Below are positions 24,672-34,725 of a stretch of DNA of 64,000 nt, one piece after another. This DNA is from a virus. The translations under genes and the position numbers were made by a program. The DNA is taken from IMG/VR virus record IMGVR_UViG_3300008120_009632, positions 23,452 to 87,451 of that record. One strand, written 5' to 3'. Below the pieces are notes generated by a model. The model did not search any database, was not told the DNA's origin, and saw nothing but the letters and a program-made list of their open reading frames with translations. The stretch's first letter is position 1, and the number at the start of each line of letters is the position of its first letter.

Positions 24672-27026
24672 CTAGTTGTAGTCTGTCCATGCTATAAACA
24701 TGGTTTTTAGGGTTTCTGGCAATGTAGGGGTTGGTGTTGGTGTTAGAGTTGCGGTAGGGGTAGGTGTTGAAGAAGATCCTGGTGATTTTGTTGGTGTTGG
24801 TGTCAATGTGGCTGTTGGGGTTTGTGTTACTGTTACTGTTGGAGTTGGCGTTTGGGCTCCAAATAATAATTCACACGAGGCTTTGTAGAGATATTCTGAT
24901 CCATTACTACCTGATCTTCCACTTGCAGAAAGATAAACCATATCTCCACTGCTAGATATTGCAACACCAGTCATATATCTGATTACCGGTTCATTTTGAT
25001 CTGATAATTGAACCCAAGAATCGCCACCATCTTTGCTAACGATATAAGAATAAGTTCCATATCTTATTCCAACTATAGTATTTAAATTATTAGAACATGT
25101 TAAATTTCCAGCAAACCCATCTATATATTGTATATTTGTCCAAGTTAATCCTCCATCAAGACTTCTCCATATTCCGTTAGCAACATCTGGTCTACCATAA
25201 CCAGTTCCATTTTCTCTTACAGATACTATCATTTTTGTGCCATCAGAAGACACACATCCGCCACTTAAATTAACTACAGGATTTGGTCCTAGAACATATG
25301 GTGTCCATGAAAATCCACCATTAGTACTGATGAAAACATGGCCAGCTGAGAAACTATTTCCAACAGCTAATAGTTTTGAACCATCGCTAGAGCAAGCAAT
25401 GGAGCTTATTGCAAAAGATACGTCCGACGTTATACTATAAGAAGTCCAATTTAGACCATAATCTGTTGTTTTTAAGATGTTTCTATAATTTCTTTCTACC
25501 ACATATATAGTGCTTCCATCGTCTGATGAGCATATACTAGAAGCTTCTATATCAAATCTGGTTGGCGAAGCAACAGAAAATTGGGTTGCTTGATCCCAAG
25601 ATGCTCCACTATTACTTGATATCCATATATTATCGCTATCATGTATTACTCCAATCTGTCCATTTTTAGAGATAAAACATGATATTAAAGAAGATGGCGC
25701 TAATATTTTTGTCCATGTTGTTCCTCCGTTAGAACTAATATGAACTCCTATCGCGTTGGCATCAGCTGAACTTGAGTTTGCAACTGCAATTAATTTTTGT
25801 CCATCAGCAGAACAGGATATGTCTGTCCAATACCCAGCAGTATTTATTATTTTTTGAAAATAGTTACAAGCATTGATTATTGGTGAACTTACTGTTGGGG
25901 TTGGAGTCGGAGTTGAGGTGGCTGTTGGTGTCGGAGTATTTGTTGCTATCGGACACATTAGTAATAAATTATCTCTATTATCATCATTTGGATTATTATA
26001 GATAATATTTGAAATTATATATTCACCAGCTATAGGAGTAGTAAAAGGATTTAATATATCAGGAGTATTAGACCATACTGCTCCTGAAGTTAATCCAGAA
26101 ATAGATCCACCAAAAGCAACTTGTTGCCATCCTTCAAAACAAGATGTATCTGGGTTAAAAAAAGCAACAGTAGGTGTTGGCGTAGGAGTACATGTAGATG
26201 TGGCACTAGGAGTTGGGTTTGCTGCTGATGTTGCTGTTGGGGTTTGTGTTACCGTTGCTGTTGGAGTTGGTGTTACCGTTGCTGTTGGAGTTGGTGTTAC
26301 TTGTGGACAATTACTATCAGCAGTTACGAATCCAGAAATGATTTGATCTTTAACATAGCCTGATACTAGACCATTTTCTTTCACTTTCCATTGTCCAAAA
26401 AGACTATCTGAATAAAATGAATCTATCATTTCTAAATTCATTTTCCATAACTGATCAATATTATCATAATATATATATGTGTTTAAATTAATATCTAACC
26501 AAATATAATAACCAATATATACAAAAGTAAAATCTCGTAATCCACCACTTGTATATGGAATAGAACAACCGTATATTCTAAATGGATATGGAGTGTCATT
26601 ATTACATTCTTCAATATCTTGATGACGTGTTTTATTTACTATATTAGTATCTATAGATTTACTATATTGATTTTTATTCATAGAATAAACTATAGATAAT
26701 TTTTGTTTACATAATCTGTAAAGAGATGTTTGCGGCCATCCGTTGCTAAAGTCACCAGTTTCTAAATTAAATTGATTTGTTCTTATAGCTTCTGCTATTT
26801 TATTTATATATATAGATCTAGCTTCATTAATTCCATTCTCTTTAAAATTAAATTTTTTGTTTTGATTTAGTACTGGATCAAACTCTATTTTTTCTTCTCC
26901 ATATTCTGAATATTTTTCATTATATGTTTTTTGATATTGTTTAGATAATATTGGTTTATCATTGATACCTGTATTTAATATTACTCCTGAAATCTCTGTA
27001 GTTTTAGGATTAAAAATATGTGACAT
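24672..27026 (-). CDS. BNR-repeat beta-propeller with TPTPT linkers
   Basis: 784 residues. Residues 1-250: unrecognised domain with YCKxK-like helices and aromatic strands. Then Thr/Pro linker blocks (TPTATVTPTPT), a small domain, another linker, and at about 390-730 a beta-propeller of sialidase/Ycf48-type repeats with Asp-box-like motifs (SSNGGTTWTKI, STNGGFSWTPY, SLDGGLTWTNI, SKDGGDSWVQL). A third TPTPT block precedes the end. No sialidase catalytic Arg/Tyr set could be assigned, so carbohydrate binding is more likely than hydrolysis. Probably an exposed adhesin or tail spike. Confidence 0.75.
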   Translation of the reverse strand: MSHIFNPKTTEISGVILNTGINDKPILSKQYQKTYNEKYSEYGEEKIEFDPVLNQNKKFNFKENGINEARSIYINKIAEAIRTNQFNLETGDFSNGWPQTSLYRLCKQKLSIVYSMNKNQYSKSIDTNIVNKTRHQDIEECNNDTPYPFRIYGCSIPYTSGGLRDFTFVYIGYYIWLDINLNTYIYYDNIDQLWKMNLEMIDSFYSDSLFGQWKVKENGLVSGYVKDQIISGFVTADSNCPQVTPTPTATVTPTPTATVTQTPTATSAANPTPSATSTCTPTPTPTVAFFNPDTSCFEGWQQVAFGGSISGLTSGAVWSNTPDILNPFTTPIAGEYIISNIIYNNPNDDNRDNLLLMCPIATNTPTPTATSTPTPTPTVSSPIINACNYFQKIINTAGYWTDISCSADGQKLIAVANSSSADANAIGVHISSNGGTTWTKILAPSSLISCFISKNGQIGVIHDSDNIWISSNSGASWDQATQFSVASPTRFDIEASSICSSDDGSTIYVVERNYRNILKTTDYGLNWTSYSITSDVSFAISSIACSSDGSKLLAVGNSFSAGHVFISTNGGFSWTPYVLGPNPVVNLSGGCVSSDGTKMIVSVRENGTGYGRPDVANGIWRSLDGGLTWTNIQYIDGFAGNLTCSNNLNTIVGIRYGTYSYIVSKDGGDSWVQLSDQNEPVIRYMTGVAISSSGDMVYLSASGRSGSNGSEYLYKASCELLFGAQTPTPTVTVTQTPTATLTPTPTKSPGSSSTPTPTATLTPTPTPTLPETLKTMFIAWTDYN

Positions 27027-27050
27027 TATAATAACCTTTATTTTATATTA

Positions 27051-29990
27051 TTAAGTATTTAAAATAATACCATGACCAGTACTTGTTGCGGTTACCCATC
27101 CAGGGAGACTATTACTCTGAGTAGCATAAGTCCAATAATTAGCTGTTGTGTTATTAGAGTTAGTTCCAGCATAATATGCCGCTTTATACCATTCATTTTC
27201 ATCAGGAATAAAGTAAAGAGCACAATTTGACCTGAGCCAGCCACTAACGCTGCTATCAAACGAGGATCCATTATTATCAAATTGATAAACTCCACTTTGT
27301 TGATATTTCCATCCATTCTGTTTATTATTATGCAACCAATTGATATATCTACAAGCCATTTTTCTATTAATAAATCTCACAGGCTTGTATAACATATTTG
27401 TTTGTTCTGTAAAAACATATGGATTTGCTATAGTGCCGCTACCTGATCTATTTATACCACCATAGCATCCACTCATGTATGGATGATATACCCATTCTAC
27501 AACAGTTGGAGAAGTATTACTTTGTCCATCTATTCCTGTGGTCGCAGTACTATTTAAAAATTGAGTGTATTCTGAATTATTTACTGGATAAATACCAATT
27601 TGGTATGAATAATTAACAGAACCATATCCTGTGTCAGGATCACTATTATTTCCTGTTGGTGGAGAACCTATATCAGTTATTGGTATCATTCCACTAAAAT
27701 TATATGGATTAGTATATGACCCTACTCTAAATCCAATATAATCATCATATTGATTATTGGTGTCAGTGTCAAATGAGAATCTTGCATATTTTCCAATAAT
27801 AGTACTATTAAACGAACCTCCTCTATAAATATATCCACTACTTTGACTTATAGAATTTGTAATATAACATACTTCTAAAATATTTCCATCTTGGTCATAA
27901 GTTCCATAAGAACTTGGACCACCATTCGTTCCTACTCTAGTAACGCTAGCAAATCTTCTTAACTCTGGAGGTTTGCCAGGACAATCAGAACTACAATATC
28001 CCCAAATAGACCTATTGTTATAGTTTGCATAATTTTGATAAGCATTATCACAACTTTCTGCACACCTAACAGCGACATAGTTTGATACACTATAAGGAAT
28101 ATCTATTCTAGATAGTGTTACTTTAGCAATAGCATTACTATTATTATTTAATGCTAATAAAGAAGTGATTCTATTAGGACTACCGCTAGCTCCACCAAAT
28201 GATACTCTACCACTATTAGGCATAAATATTACATCTTCAGTGCTTGAAGACAGAGTAAAGGAATATATTTTTCCAGGTTGAGGGTCTGTTACATTCATTA
28301 CTAATGGGACATATTGATCACATAGTCCACCGCTAATGTTAATAATATTTTGAGATAGTGGTGACTGAAATGCTATTCCAGCTTTATCTAATTGAGAAAT
28401 AGTTGGCAATAAATTTTGATCTAAAGATATTCTTAAAGAATCATTACAACCAGGACAATAATCAGTAGATATGTCTAAATTTAAAGTATTATAAATATCT
28501 ATATCTTTATAGATTCTAAGCTCATCTTGTTCTAGATGGTTATAGTCTAAATTAGTATTAAATATAATTGTTCCATATATATCATTTGGTTTAAATTTTA
28601 AAATAGCATTAAGATAATAGTTGTCAGATGATGCAATAAAGGAACCGGAGAGTGGTTCTATTCTACTAGGCCAATTTGATCCTTCTGAAGAAAATCCATA
28701 AAAATATTTTTGTCCAATATTTAGATTTGATATCTTAGCTTTTATTGGAAAAATATAATTACCAGATGATGCATTTTCTAGATTCTCTAATTGAACTGAT
28801 GGACAGTAATTCTGTGATAAAGCATAGTTATATTTATTATATGAATTAGCATCAATAGAATTTTCTATAAGATATTTCATATCTTTTTTATTTATAAAAC
28901 TATTGATAATATCATTACCAGTAATGATCAATGGAATAGTTTGTTCTACTGATGCTTGATATTCTGAAGATATGACATTTCCAGTTAAATCACATATTAC
29001 GGCTGTTGGATCTTCATCACTTTTATTACCATATTTCCAATACTTGTTATTTAATACATCATAATATGCAGCTTTATACCATTCGTTCTCGCTTGGTAAG
29101 AAATATTTTGCTGTATCTTGTCTGTAGCATCCAGATACAGTTATGGGATTAGTATATAATGAAGCTATATCATACGATCCTGATGTGATACTTAGAATAT
29201 CCGACTGTTGGTCATTTGTAAGCCAATTGCAATATTGTGCTGCCATTATCCATTTAATAAATGTAACTGGTTTATTACCAAAATTATTTTTTACAGAATA
29301 TAGGAATCCTACATCATTGCAACTGTTAAAGGCGATGCCTCCAACTGGCGACTCATTCATTCTTTCATCGTATATCTGATATTTTTTTGATCCGGATGGG
29401 TCTATTATATTTAAATAATTACAATATTCTGTATTAGTAACTAATTGATCTTGTATATTATATAAATAATTAACCTGACCTAATTTAGAATCTAAACCAT
29501 ATTCACAATTATCTGGAGTATTTCCAGTATCTGATATAGTTGTATATATACTATTTGAATTTAATGGTTTTGCTGTATTAGATGATTCATTATTAGCAAC
29601 TCTAAATCCTATGCATCCATAATCTAGCATTGAAAAAATATCAAAATGCTTACTGTGCTCTTTGCTTAAATTAGCTGGATCTGTATCAGCAAAACATCCA
29701 CCTCTTAATATTTTTAGATTATTGTTTTTTTGAGATAATCCAGATTTAAATAATGATGACGTGGATGGTGGCAATTCAGAGAATGGGCAAGAATCAGTCC
29801 ATTGATATAGTTGTCCAGCCATATCATATATTGAGTATGCTGATGAATCTCCATTAGATCCTGTAACCGTAACATTACCATTGATAGAATTATTCCAGTT
29901 GGCTAATTTTTTATAATTAGCAGTAGTAGTACTAGAATTTTTAGGTTCTATATTAATTACTAATTCTATATTAGAGTATATATTATTCAT
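27051..29990 (-). CDS. Giant tail-type protein with two permuted FGE/SUMF1 modules
   Basis: 979 residues. Module 1: C-half at about 22-131 (SSAYSIYDMAGQLYQW, RGGCF, CIGFRV) before N-half at 170-330 (TNTEYCNYLN, KPVTFIKWIMAAQYCNWL, ENEWYKAAYY). Module 2 repeats this order at the end: C-half about 655-760 (YGTYDQDGNILE, RGGSF, IGFRV) and N-half about 790-965, ending soon after NYWTYATQS. Between them lie Ig-like repeats with a GSNWP motif. Normal FGE-like proteins have N-half first. No catalytic role is implied; FGE folds often serve as ligand-binding tail domains. ATG has no strong ribosome site. Confidence 0.8.
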   Translation of the reverse strand: MNNIYSNIELVINIEPKNSSTTTANYKKLANWNNSINGNVTVTGSNGDSSAYSIYDMAGQLYQWTDSCPFSELPPSTSSLFKSGLSQKNNNLKILRGGCFADTDPANLSKEHSKHFDIFSMLDYGCIGFRVANNESSNTAKPLNSNSIYTTISDTGNTPDNCEYGLDSKLGQVNYLYNIQDQLVTNTEYCNYLNIIDPSGSKKYQIYDERMNESPVGGIAFNSCNDVGFLYSVKNNFGNKPVTFIKWIMAAQYCNWLTNDQQSDILSITSGSYDIASLYTNPITVSGCYRQDTAKYFLPSENEWYKAAYYDVLNNKYWKYGNKSDEDPTAVICDLTGNVISSEYQASVEQTIPLIITGNDIINSFINKKDMKYLIENSIDANSYNKYNYALSQNYCPSVQLENLENASSGNYIFPIKAKISNLNIGQKYFYGFSSEGSNWPSRIEPLSGSFIASSDNYYLNAILKFKPNDIYGTIIFNTNLDYNHLEQDELRIYKDIDIYNTLNLDISTDYCPGCNDSLRISLDQNLLPTISQLDKAGIAFQSPLSQNIINISGGLCDQYVPLVMNVTDPQPGKIYSFTLSSSTEDVIFMPNSGRVSFGGASGSPNRITSLLALNNNSNAIAKVTLSRIDIPYSVSNYVAVRCAESCDNAYQNYANYNNRSIWGYCSSDCPGKPPELRRFASVTRVGTNGGPSSYGTYDQDGNILEVCYITNSISQSSGYIYRGGSFNSTIIGKYARFSFDTDTNNQYDDYIGFRVGSYTNPYNFSGMIPITDIGSPPTGNNSDPDTGYGSVNYSYQIGIYPVNNSEYTQFLNSTATTGIDGQSNTSPTVVEWVYHPYMSGCYGGINRSGSGTIANPYVFTEQTNMLYKPVRFINRKMACRYINWLHNNKQNGWKYQQSGVYQFDNNGSSFDSSVSGWLRSNCALYFIPDENEWYKAAYYAGTNSNNTTANYWTYATQSNSLPGWVTATSTGHGIILNT

Positions 29991-29993
29991 AGT

Positions 29994-32249
29994 TTATGCC
30001 GGGGTTGATGATGGAGTTGGCGTTAATGTTGGTGTTGGCGTTGCTTTTAATAAATTAGCATTCTGTCCTCGGACAGCATCCGCACAAAATTCAAAGATGC
30101 TAGATATCGTAGTATTATTATGAGACATAATAGTTCCAGATAACGGATATATAGAGCATGCTTGGTTTGCATCTTTAAGTCTATAATAGTATGTAACATT
30201 ATACTTATCCAGATCAGGCAATCCAGACAGAGATATATCTATTTGTTTGATTAGACTACCGCTACCGGATACTGGAATAGTATGAGTATCAGTATTGATA
30301 TCTATAGATAATGGCTCACTATAAATTAAATTAGAACTATTTGAAACATAGATATTTAAACAATCTTTAGATGTATTAATAGATTTTATACAATTATCAT
30401 TGTATTCAGAATATTCAAATATAATATCTTCTAATAATGCTTCCAGCTCTTTCTGTTTAATAGTATCTGATGAGTATTGTTTGATATCTTTCTTAGTTAC
30501 ATTTATTGCAGTAGTGTAAGCTACATGACTATTATCTGTTACTAAATTTTTAATATCACTACCATCTAAAGATAAAGACTTAATTTTTTGGATCAGATAT
30601 TGAGATAAATACGGTGTTTTTGATTTATGTATTAATGGTAATTTTAGAGGTAATTTTGCATCCGCATTTGTTATAAAGTAATATGATTTTCCGGGATCTA
30701 ATGATGTTAATGTAGATTTATTATTAGGTATAGTATGATTACCACTAGAAGTCGTATTAAAAAATATAGTATTATTTGAAGTAGAATAGATAGTTGAAAT
30801 ATTATTTATGAAGTTATTCCAATCTTTAACAATTTCATTATTATGACTAAGTCCAGTAGGGGCGGACAACAATGATAAATTTCCCATAGCATATGCAGGA
30901 TATTCTTTAATACTATATATTTTATCCAAAATTTCTGGATCACATACTGGTTCTTTTGATGGTGTTATAGAGATTGTCGGTGTAACTGTTGGAGTCCTTG
31001 TCGGAGTCTTTGTTATTGTAGGAGTAACCGTTGGAGTTCTAGTTGGTGTTTTTGTTGGTGTTGCTGTTTGTGTTCTGGTTAGTGTTATTGTTGGGGTTAT
31101 TGTAACAGTGGGAGTAGGGGTTTTTGTCGGGGTTTTTGTTGGAGTTTGAGAGATTGTTGGTGTTATTGTTATAGTATTAGTGATTGTTGGAGTTACCGTT
31201 GGAGTAGTACTAATAGTAGGAGTCAAACTATTAGTTGGAGTAACCGTTTGTGTTGGTGTTGGAGTTTGACTAGCCCCAATACTTTGAGTTGGTGTGGGAG
31301 TTGGAGTTGTGGTAGAGGTTACAGATACTGTTGGAGTTGGAGTTGGTGTTGGATCTTGATTTGTGACACCACCATCTCCTATACTGCTATCAAAAGGGAC
31401 ACAACCAGTAGACCCAACCGGACAAGGTACGGTATCTGTTTGAGTGGCATAAGTCCAATATTTTGGTACAGAACTATCATAAAAAGCTGCTTTATACCAT
31501 TCATTAATTGTTGGTATTGCATAGATGGCATCTATATTTCTAGTAAAAATAGAATTATTAATTATAGTATATGCACCAGAATTAATATCACTAGCAGATC
31601 CATTGTGTAGCCAATTACACATTCTAGCAGCACTAATAAAGGATACATAATTAACTGGTTTATTTTGAAAATTTGTTTTTGTAACATACTTCGATCCTGA
31701 CGGATTAGTTGTAACAAAATTTATTCCACCTCTTGGATTATTATTTCCATTTAATAATTTAGACATCAAATTAGAATATAGTCCATAAGTATTTAATCCA
31801 TTGGGATCGACAGCATTTAGAAAGGCCGCATATTGACTATTCGTAACAGGTTCGATCATTATCCTATAGTTATAAGCTACGGATCCATATCCTGTTCTAC
31901 TGTCATTACTATTGTTGATATCAGGAATATCTACACAAGAAAGAAAACTATTTAATACTGTAAAACTAACAAGTCGAAAACCAATATTATTTGATAATGT
32001 TGAATAATTAATAGTATTTTTACCATAACACGATAATGAATCACTATTTGTATTCCATGATCCTCCAAAAATATCAGAATATATTAAACTATCAATATCA
32101 TTTAAGGATTCTAGCCATTCCCATACATTACCAGACTGATCTAATGTTCCATATGAGCTTGGCATACCATTAGTACCAACGGATGTAACATTACCATTAA
32201 CTCCGTTCCATACTGCTTCACTATTATAGTTAGCGCTATTATAGGACAT
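29994..32249 (-). CDS. Permuted FGE/SUMF1 module fused by TPTPT linker to Ig-like repeats
   Basis: 751 residues. The C-half comes first (residues 5-97: [34 protein letters not shown]), then the N-half (120-283: [54 protein letters not shown]). A 130-residue Thr/Pro linker follows (about 300-430), then beta-rich domains similar to the neighbour 32262-33917 ([17 protein letters not shown]...YPLSGTI) and a second TPTPT block at the C-terminus. No signal peptide; probably an extended, glycosylatable tail protein. Confidence 0.78.
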   Translation of the reverse strand: MSYNSANYNSEAVWNGVNGNVTSVGTNGMPSSYGTLDQSGNVWEWLESLNDIDSLIYSDIFGGSWNTNSDSLSCYGKNTINYSTLSNNIGFRLVSFTVLNSFLSCVDIPDINNSNDSRTGYGSVAYNYRIMIEPVTNSQYAAFLNAVDPNGLNTYGLYSNLMSKLLNGNNNPRGGINFVTTNPSGSKYVTKTNFQNKPVNYVSFISAARMCNWLHNGSASDINSGAYTIINNSIFTRNIDAIYAIPTINEWYKAAFYDSSVPKYWTYATQTDTVPCPVGSTGCVPFDSSIGDGGVTNQDPTPTPTPTVSVTSTTTPTPTPTQSIGASQTPTPTQTVTPTNSLTPTISTTPTVTPTITNTITITPTISQTPTKTPTKTPTPTVTITPTITLTRTQTATPTKTPTRTPTVTPTITKTPTRTPTVTPTISITPSKEPVCDPEILDKIYSIKEYPAYAMGNLSLLSAPTGLSHNNEIVKDWNNFINNISTIYSTSNNTIFFNTTSSGNHTIPNNKSTLTSLDPGKSYYFITNADAKLPLKLPLIHKSKTPYLSQYLIQKIKSLSLDGSDIKNLVTDNSHVAYTTAINVTKKDIKQYSSDTIKQKELEALLEDIIFEYSEYNDNCIKSINTSKDCLNIYVSNSSNLIYSEPLSIDINTDTHTIPVSGSGSLIKQIDISLSGLPDLDKYNVTYYYRLKDANQACSIYPLSGTIMSHNNTTISSIFEFCADAVRGQNANLLKATPTPTLTPTPSSTPA

Positions 32250-32261
32250 AAAATTTCCCTA

Positions 32262-33917
32262 CTATGTTGGTAATGTTGGTATTTTGTTTGGACATCTTAA
32301 TATGATATTATCAACTGCATAAATATTAGTAGTTGGATCGGAGACTACTAACCTTACAGTGGTTCCAGGTCTATTATTAAGGTTGTAAACTGCTCCTATT
32401 TTACCTACGCCATTTCCAAAGGATATAGTGCCAGATAGTGGTGTTATAGATACTAAACTATTACTATTATAAAATCTATAGTTATATTGTTTACCACAAC
32501 AAGCTCCACTAACAGTAGCCATAAGAATTTGATCTTTATTACAGCATAGAGTATCTGATAAGTTAATCTCAGATCCTGGTCTATTATTTTCTGTTAATCC
32601 TCCTGATGGATAGATATTATCAGTATTATCAAATTTAATATATAGACTGTCAATACAATCTTCATTTCGAGATTCTATATTCCCTTGAATAACAATAGAT
32701 TCTCTATAAATATTATTTGAAGATTCATTAACAGATAAAGTTAGAATCGTATAAATATTTTGATCAATAAATTTTTCAGTATAAAAAGGTTCTAAATTAT
32801 ATTGTAGATTAGGCCAAGAGTCAAACGGATTGTAGACTGTTGACATAGAAAAATTTGTTTCTATTACACCTGTCCCATATATCATTTGTGATTCATTATC
32901 TTCATACATGCTTTTTGGTCTGATAGTTTGTGATTTAGGTAAAATCTTGCACGGCCAATTGCTCCCAGCAGAAAAAAATCCGTATGTATAGGTTTTTGAA
33001 GGATCTAATCCAGAATAGTTTATATATATTGGCATAGTTCCGCTGCAATATACTCCACTAACCGATGCAAAACTACCTAGAATATTAGATAATTTAAAAA
33101 TTGGAGTTTTTCTTGTTGTATTAGGTAAACATTCATTACACTTAATATTTATTTGATCATTAAATAATAGATTCATATCTTCTGAATATAAGGATATATT
33201 CAATACCGTAAAAATATTTTTATAGTAAAAATTACTATTTGTATCTATATTTGAATCATACGGAATACTATTAAGATAGTTATCTCCACTTGGATAATAA
33301 CTAAATAAAGATTTTATAATACCACTAGTAAACCCAGAAGGATTGGTGGTATTTGATCCTTGTAGATATCCGGATAAAGAAGATAATTTTGCTGGCCAAT
33401 TAGAATATACTGGTATTATTTCATAAAAATATGTTTTAGATGGATATATATTATCTATTTGTAAATTGATATCATATGTATATTCATTACTAAGTTCTAT
33501 ATTTTGATATGATTTATCTATAGTATTTGGTTTTCCATAACATGAATACGATAGATTGCACTCATGATCATGACGATGACAATCATGATTATTTAAAAAT
33601 TCTTCTGAATCAATATTTTTAGGAATAGTCAAAGGCAAATTTTCTTCTGATATTAATACTATATAATATGTTTTATTTGGATCTAGACTACTTAATGTAC
33701 TACCTCTATCTGGCTCTCTCTGCGTAGTTGATGGTATAATCTTAGTAAAAAAAACAGGAATTGTTCCATCAAATTTAGTTTGACCATAAACATATAGTAT
33801 GCTATTAATAAACTTATTATATTCTGATTTACCTTTAGAATCCTGTGGACTATTAAATAAATCAAATGATGTCTCGCCATCATATTTAAATATTGCAGTT
33901 TTAGAATATATGATCAT
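32262..33917 (-). CDS. Ig-like repeat structural protein
   Basis: 551 residues of repeating beta domains about 130-150 residues long. Repeated signatures: LDPNKTYYI, TYFYEIIPVYSNWPAKLSSLSG, KTYTYGFFSAGSNWPCKI, each followed about 80 residues later by a Cys-containing end (INIKCNEC, ESRNEDC). The same module is found in the two downstream giant proteins. Likely a rod-like virion protein. It starts with MIIYSKTAIFKYDG, without signal or membrane segment. Confidence 0.7.
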   Translation of the reverse strand: MIIYSKTAIFKYDGETSFDLFNSPQDSKGKSEYNKFINSILYVYGQTKFDGTIPVFFTKIIPSTTQREPDRGSTLSSLDPNKTYYIVLISEENLPLTIPKNIDSEEFLNNHDCHRHDHECNLSYSCYGKPNTIDKSYQNIELSNEYTYDINLQIDNIYPSKTYFYEIIPVYSNWPAKLSSLSGYLQGSNTTNPSGFTSGIIKSLFSYYPSGDNYLNSIPYDSNIDTNSNFYYKNIFTVLNISLYSEDMNLLFNDQINIKCNECLPNTTRKTPIFKLSNILGSFASVSGVYCSGTMPIYINYSGLDPSKTYTYGFFSAGSNWPCKILPKSQTIRPKSMYEDNESQMIYGTGVIETNFSMSTVYNPFDSWPNLQYNLEPFYTEKFIDQNIYTILTLSVNESSNNIYRESIVIQGNIESRNEDCIDSLYIKFDNTDNIYPSGGLTENNRPGSEINLSDTLCCNKDQILMATVSGACCGKQYNYRFYNSNSLVSITPLSGTISFGNGVGKIGAVYNLNNRPGTTVRLVVSDPTTNIYAVDNIILRCPNKIPTLPT

Positions 33918-33957
33918 AATACGGCTAATATCCCACTAGAGAGTTATTCCTGATATT

Positions 33958-33969
33958 GATTTATACACC
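33958..33969 (-). promoter_or_regulatory. GGTGTA-type promoter-like motif upstream of 32262-33917
   Basis: Minus strand GGTGTATAAATC. It overlaps the stop codon of 33961-34329 and lies 41-52 bp before the next start. Close to the copy at 23241. Confidence 0.5.
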
Positions 33970-34329
33970 AGTAACACTATCTATGTAATTAGCGCAAGCT
34001 ATTCCAGAATAATGCTCACCGGGAATTAAATTATCAATATTGATATTAACAGAATATTTATTATTTTGTTGTATTCCAAAATCAATTATACAATTATTTG
34101 AACAGGAGCACCTTTCATTAGCGTATAAGAAATACGTTTCAGTTTTATCTGTTCTAGTATTAGTTAATTGTATTTCTACAATAACAGCATCTGATCCCGA
34201 TGGCTTAATAATATCAAAAGCTAAATTCTGACGTCCTGTCCCAAAACATCTTTCATCTTTATGAGAGTTTTGCCCTGGACAAAAAAATAAGAATTCATTT
34301 GGCTCTACTAATAAGCAGTCTTTAGTCAT
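33961..34329 (-). CDS. Small Cys-containing beta-rich structural-cluster protein
   Basis: 122 residues, beta-rich, with Cys in FFCPGQN, ERCFGTGR, ERCSCSNNC and IACANY. The middle IVEIQLTNTRTDKTETYFLY and NIDNLIPGEHYSGIACA resembles one Ig-like module of the following protein. No signal peptide. Possibly a small capping protein for the repeat rod; not recognised. Confidence 0.6.
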   Translation of the reverse strand: MTKDCLLVEPNEFLFFCPGQNSHKDERCFGTGRQNLAFDIIKPSGSDAVIVEIQLTNTRTDKTETYFLYANERCSCSNNCIIDFGIQQNNKYSVNINIDNLIPGEHYSGIACANYIDSVTGV

Positions 34330-34331
34330 TG

Positions 34332-34652
34332 TTATTTATTTTCTATCTTTTCTTCCAGAGCTTCTAGTGTCTTTCCCAATGTTGCTAACTGTACTTTAAG
34401 ATCATTCATAACATCGCTATTTCTTTGTAAAGCATTAGCAAATGCTGCTTGTGTTTCTTTATTAATAGCTAGCCTTTCCATAATAAATTGCTTATCTTGT
34501 AAATAAGGAGAGTCATTTTTAACCATTTCTGAAATTTCTTCTCTGGATACAATTTTTCTCCCTATTCCAACCCAAAATCCTATCAGAGTAACTATTATAC
34601 CTAAACTAACAGTTGCGAGTGATTGCCAGAAATGGGTAATTGGTTCAGACAT
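34332..34652 (-). CDS. Membrane protein with C-terminal coiled coil
   Basis: 106 residues from ATG 34652 (MSEPITHFWQSL); a preceding ATG at 34667 is rejected because GGAG inside it serves as ribosome site for 34652. One membrane segment (VSLGIIVTLIGFWVGIG, about residues 13-29) and a helical coil with heptads to the end (LKVQLATLGKTLEALEEKI). This layout occurs in phage lysis accessory and spanin-like proteins, but the function is not determined. Confidence 0.65.
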   Translation of the reverse strand: MSEPITHFWQSLATVSLGIIVTLIGFWVGIGRKIVSREEISEMVKNDSPYLQDKQFIMERLAINKETQAAFANALQRNSDVMNDLKVQLATLGKTLEALEEKIENK

Positions 34653-34667
34653 ATTATGGTTCTCCAT

Positions 34668-34698
34668 AAAAAAATAAGCCAGATCTCTCTGGCTTATT
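34668..34698 (-). terminator. Rho-independent terminator after the 34726-35256 gene
   Basis: An 11-bp perfect stem (minus strand AATAAGCCAGA / TCTGGCTTATT, loop GAGA) followed directly by seven T on the transcribed strand. It follows the stop of 34726 by about 28 bp. It is the only strong hairpin plus U-tract seen in the window. Confidence 0.85.
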
Positions 34699-34705
34699 AT
34701 ACACT
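34696..34705 (-). promoter_or_regulatory. Weak GTGTATAAT motif overlapping the terminator
   Basis: Minus strand AGTGTATAAT, one mismatch in the GGTG part. It lies 44-53 bp before the chosen start of 34332-34652, but it overlaps the terminator stem, which could also explain the sequence. Confidence 0.3.
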
Positions 34706-34725
34706 ATAAATATAGTTATATTTGA

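Noticed and set aside
27051-32249. Diversity-generating retroelement targets (FGE-type folds are often DGR targets)
   Set aside because: No reverse transcriptase, Avd-like gene or template repeat was found in the window; it could lie outside.
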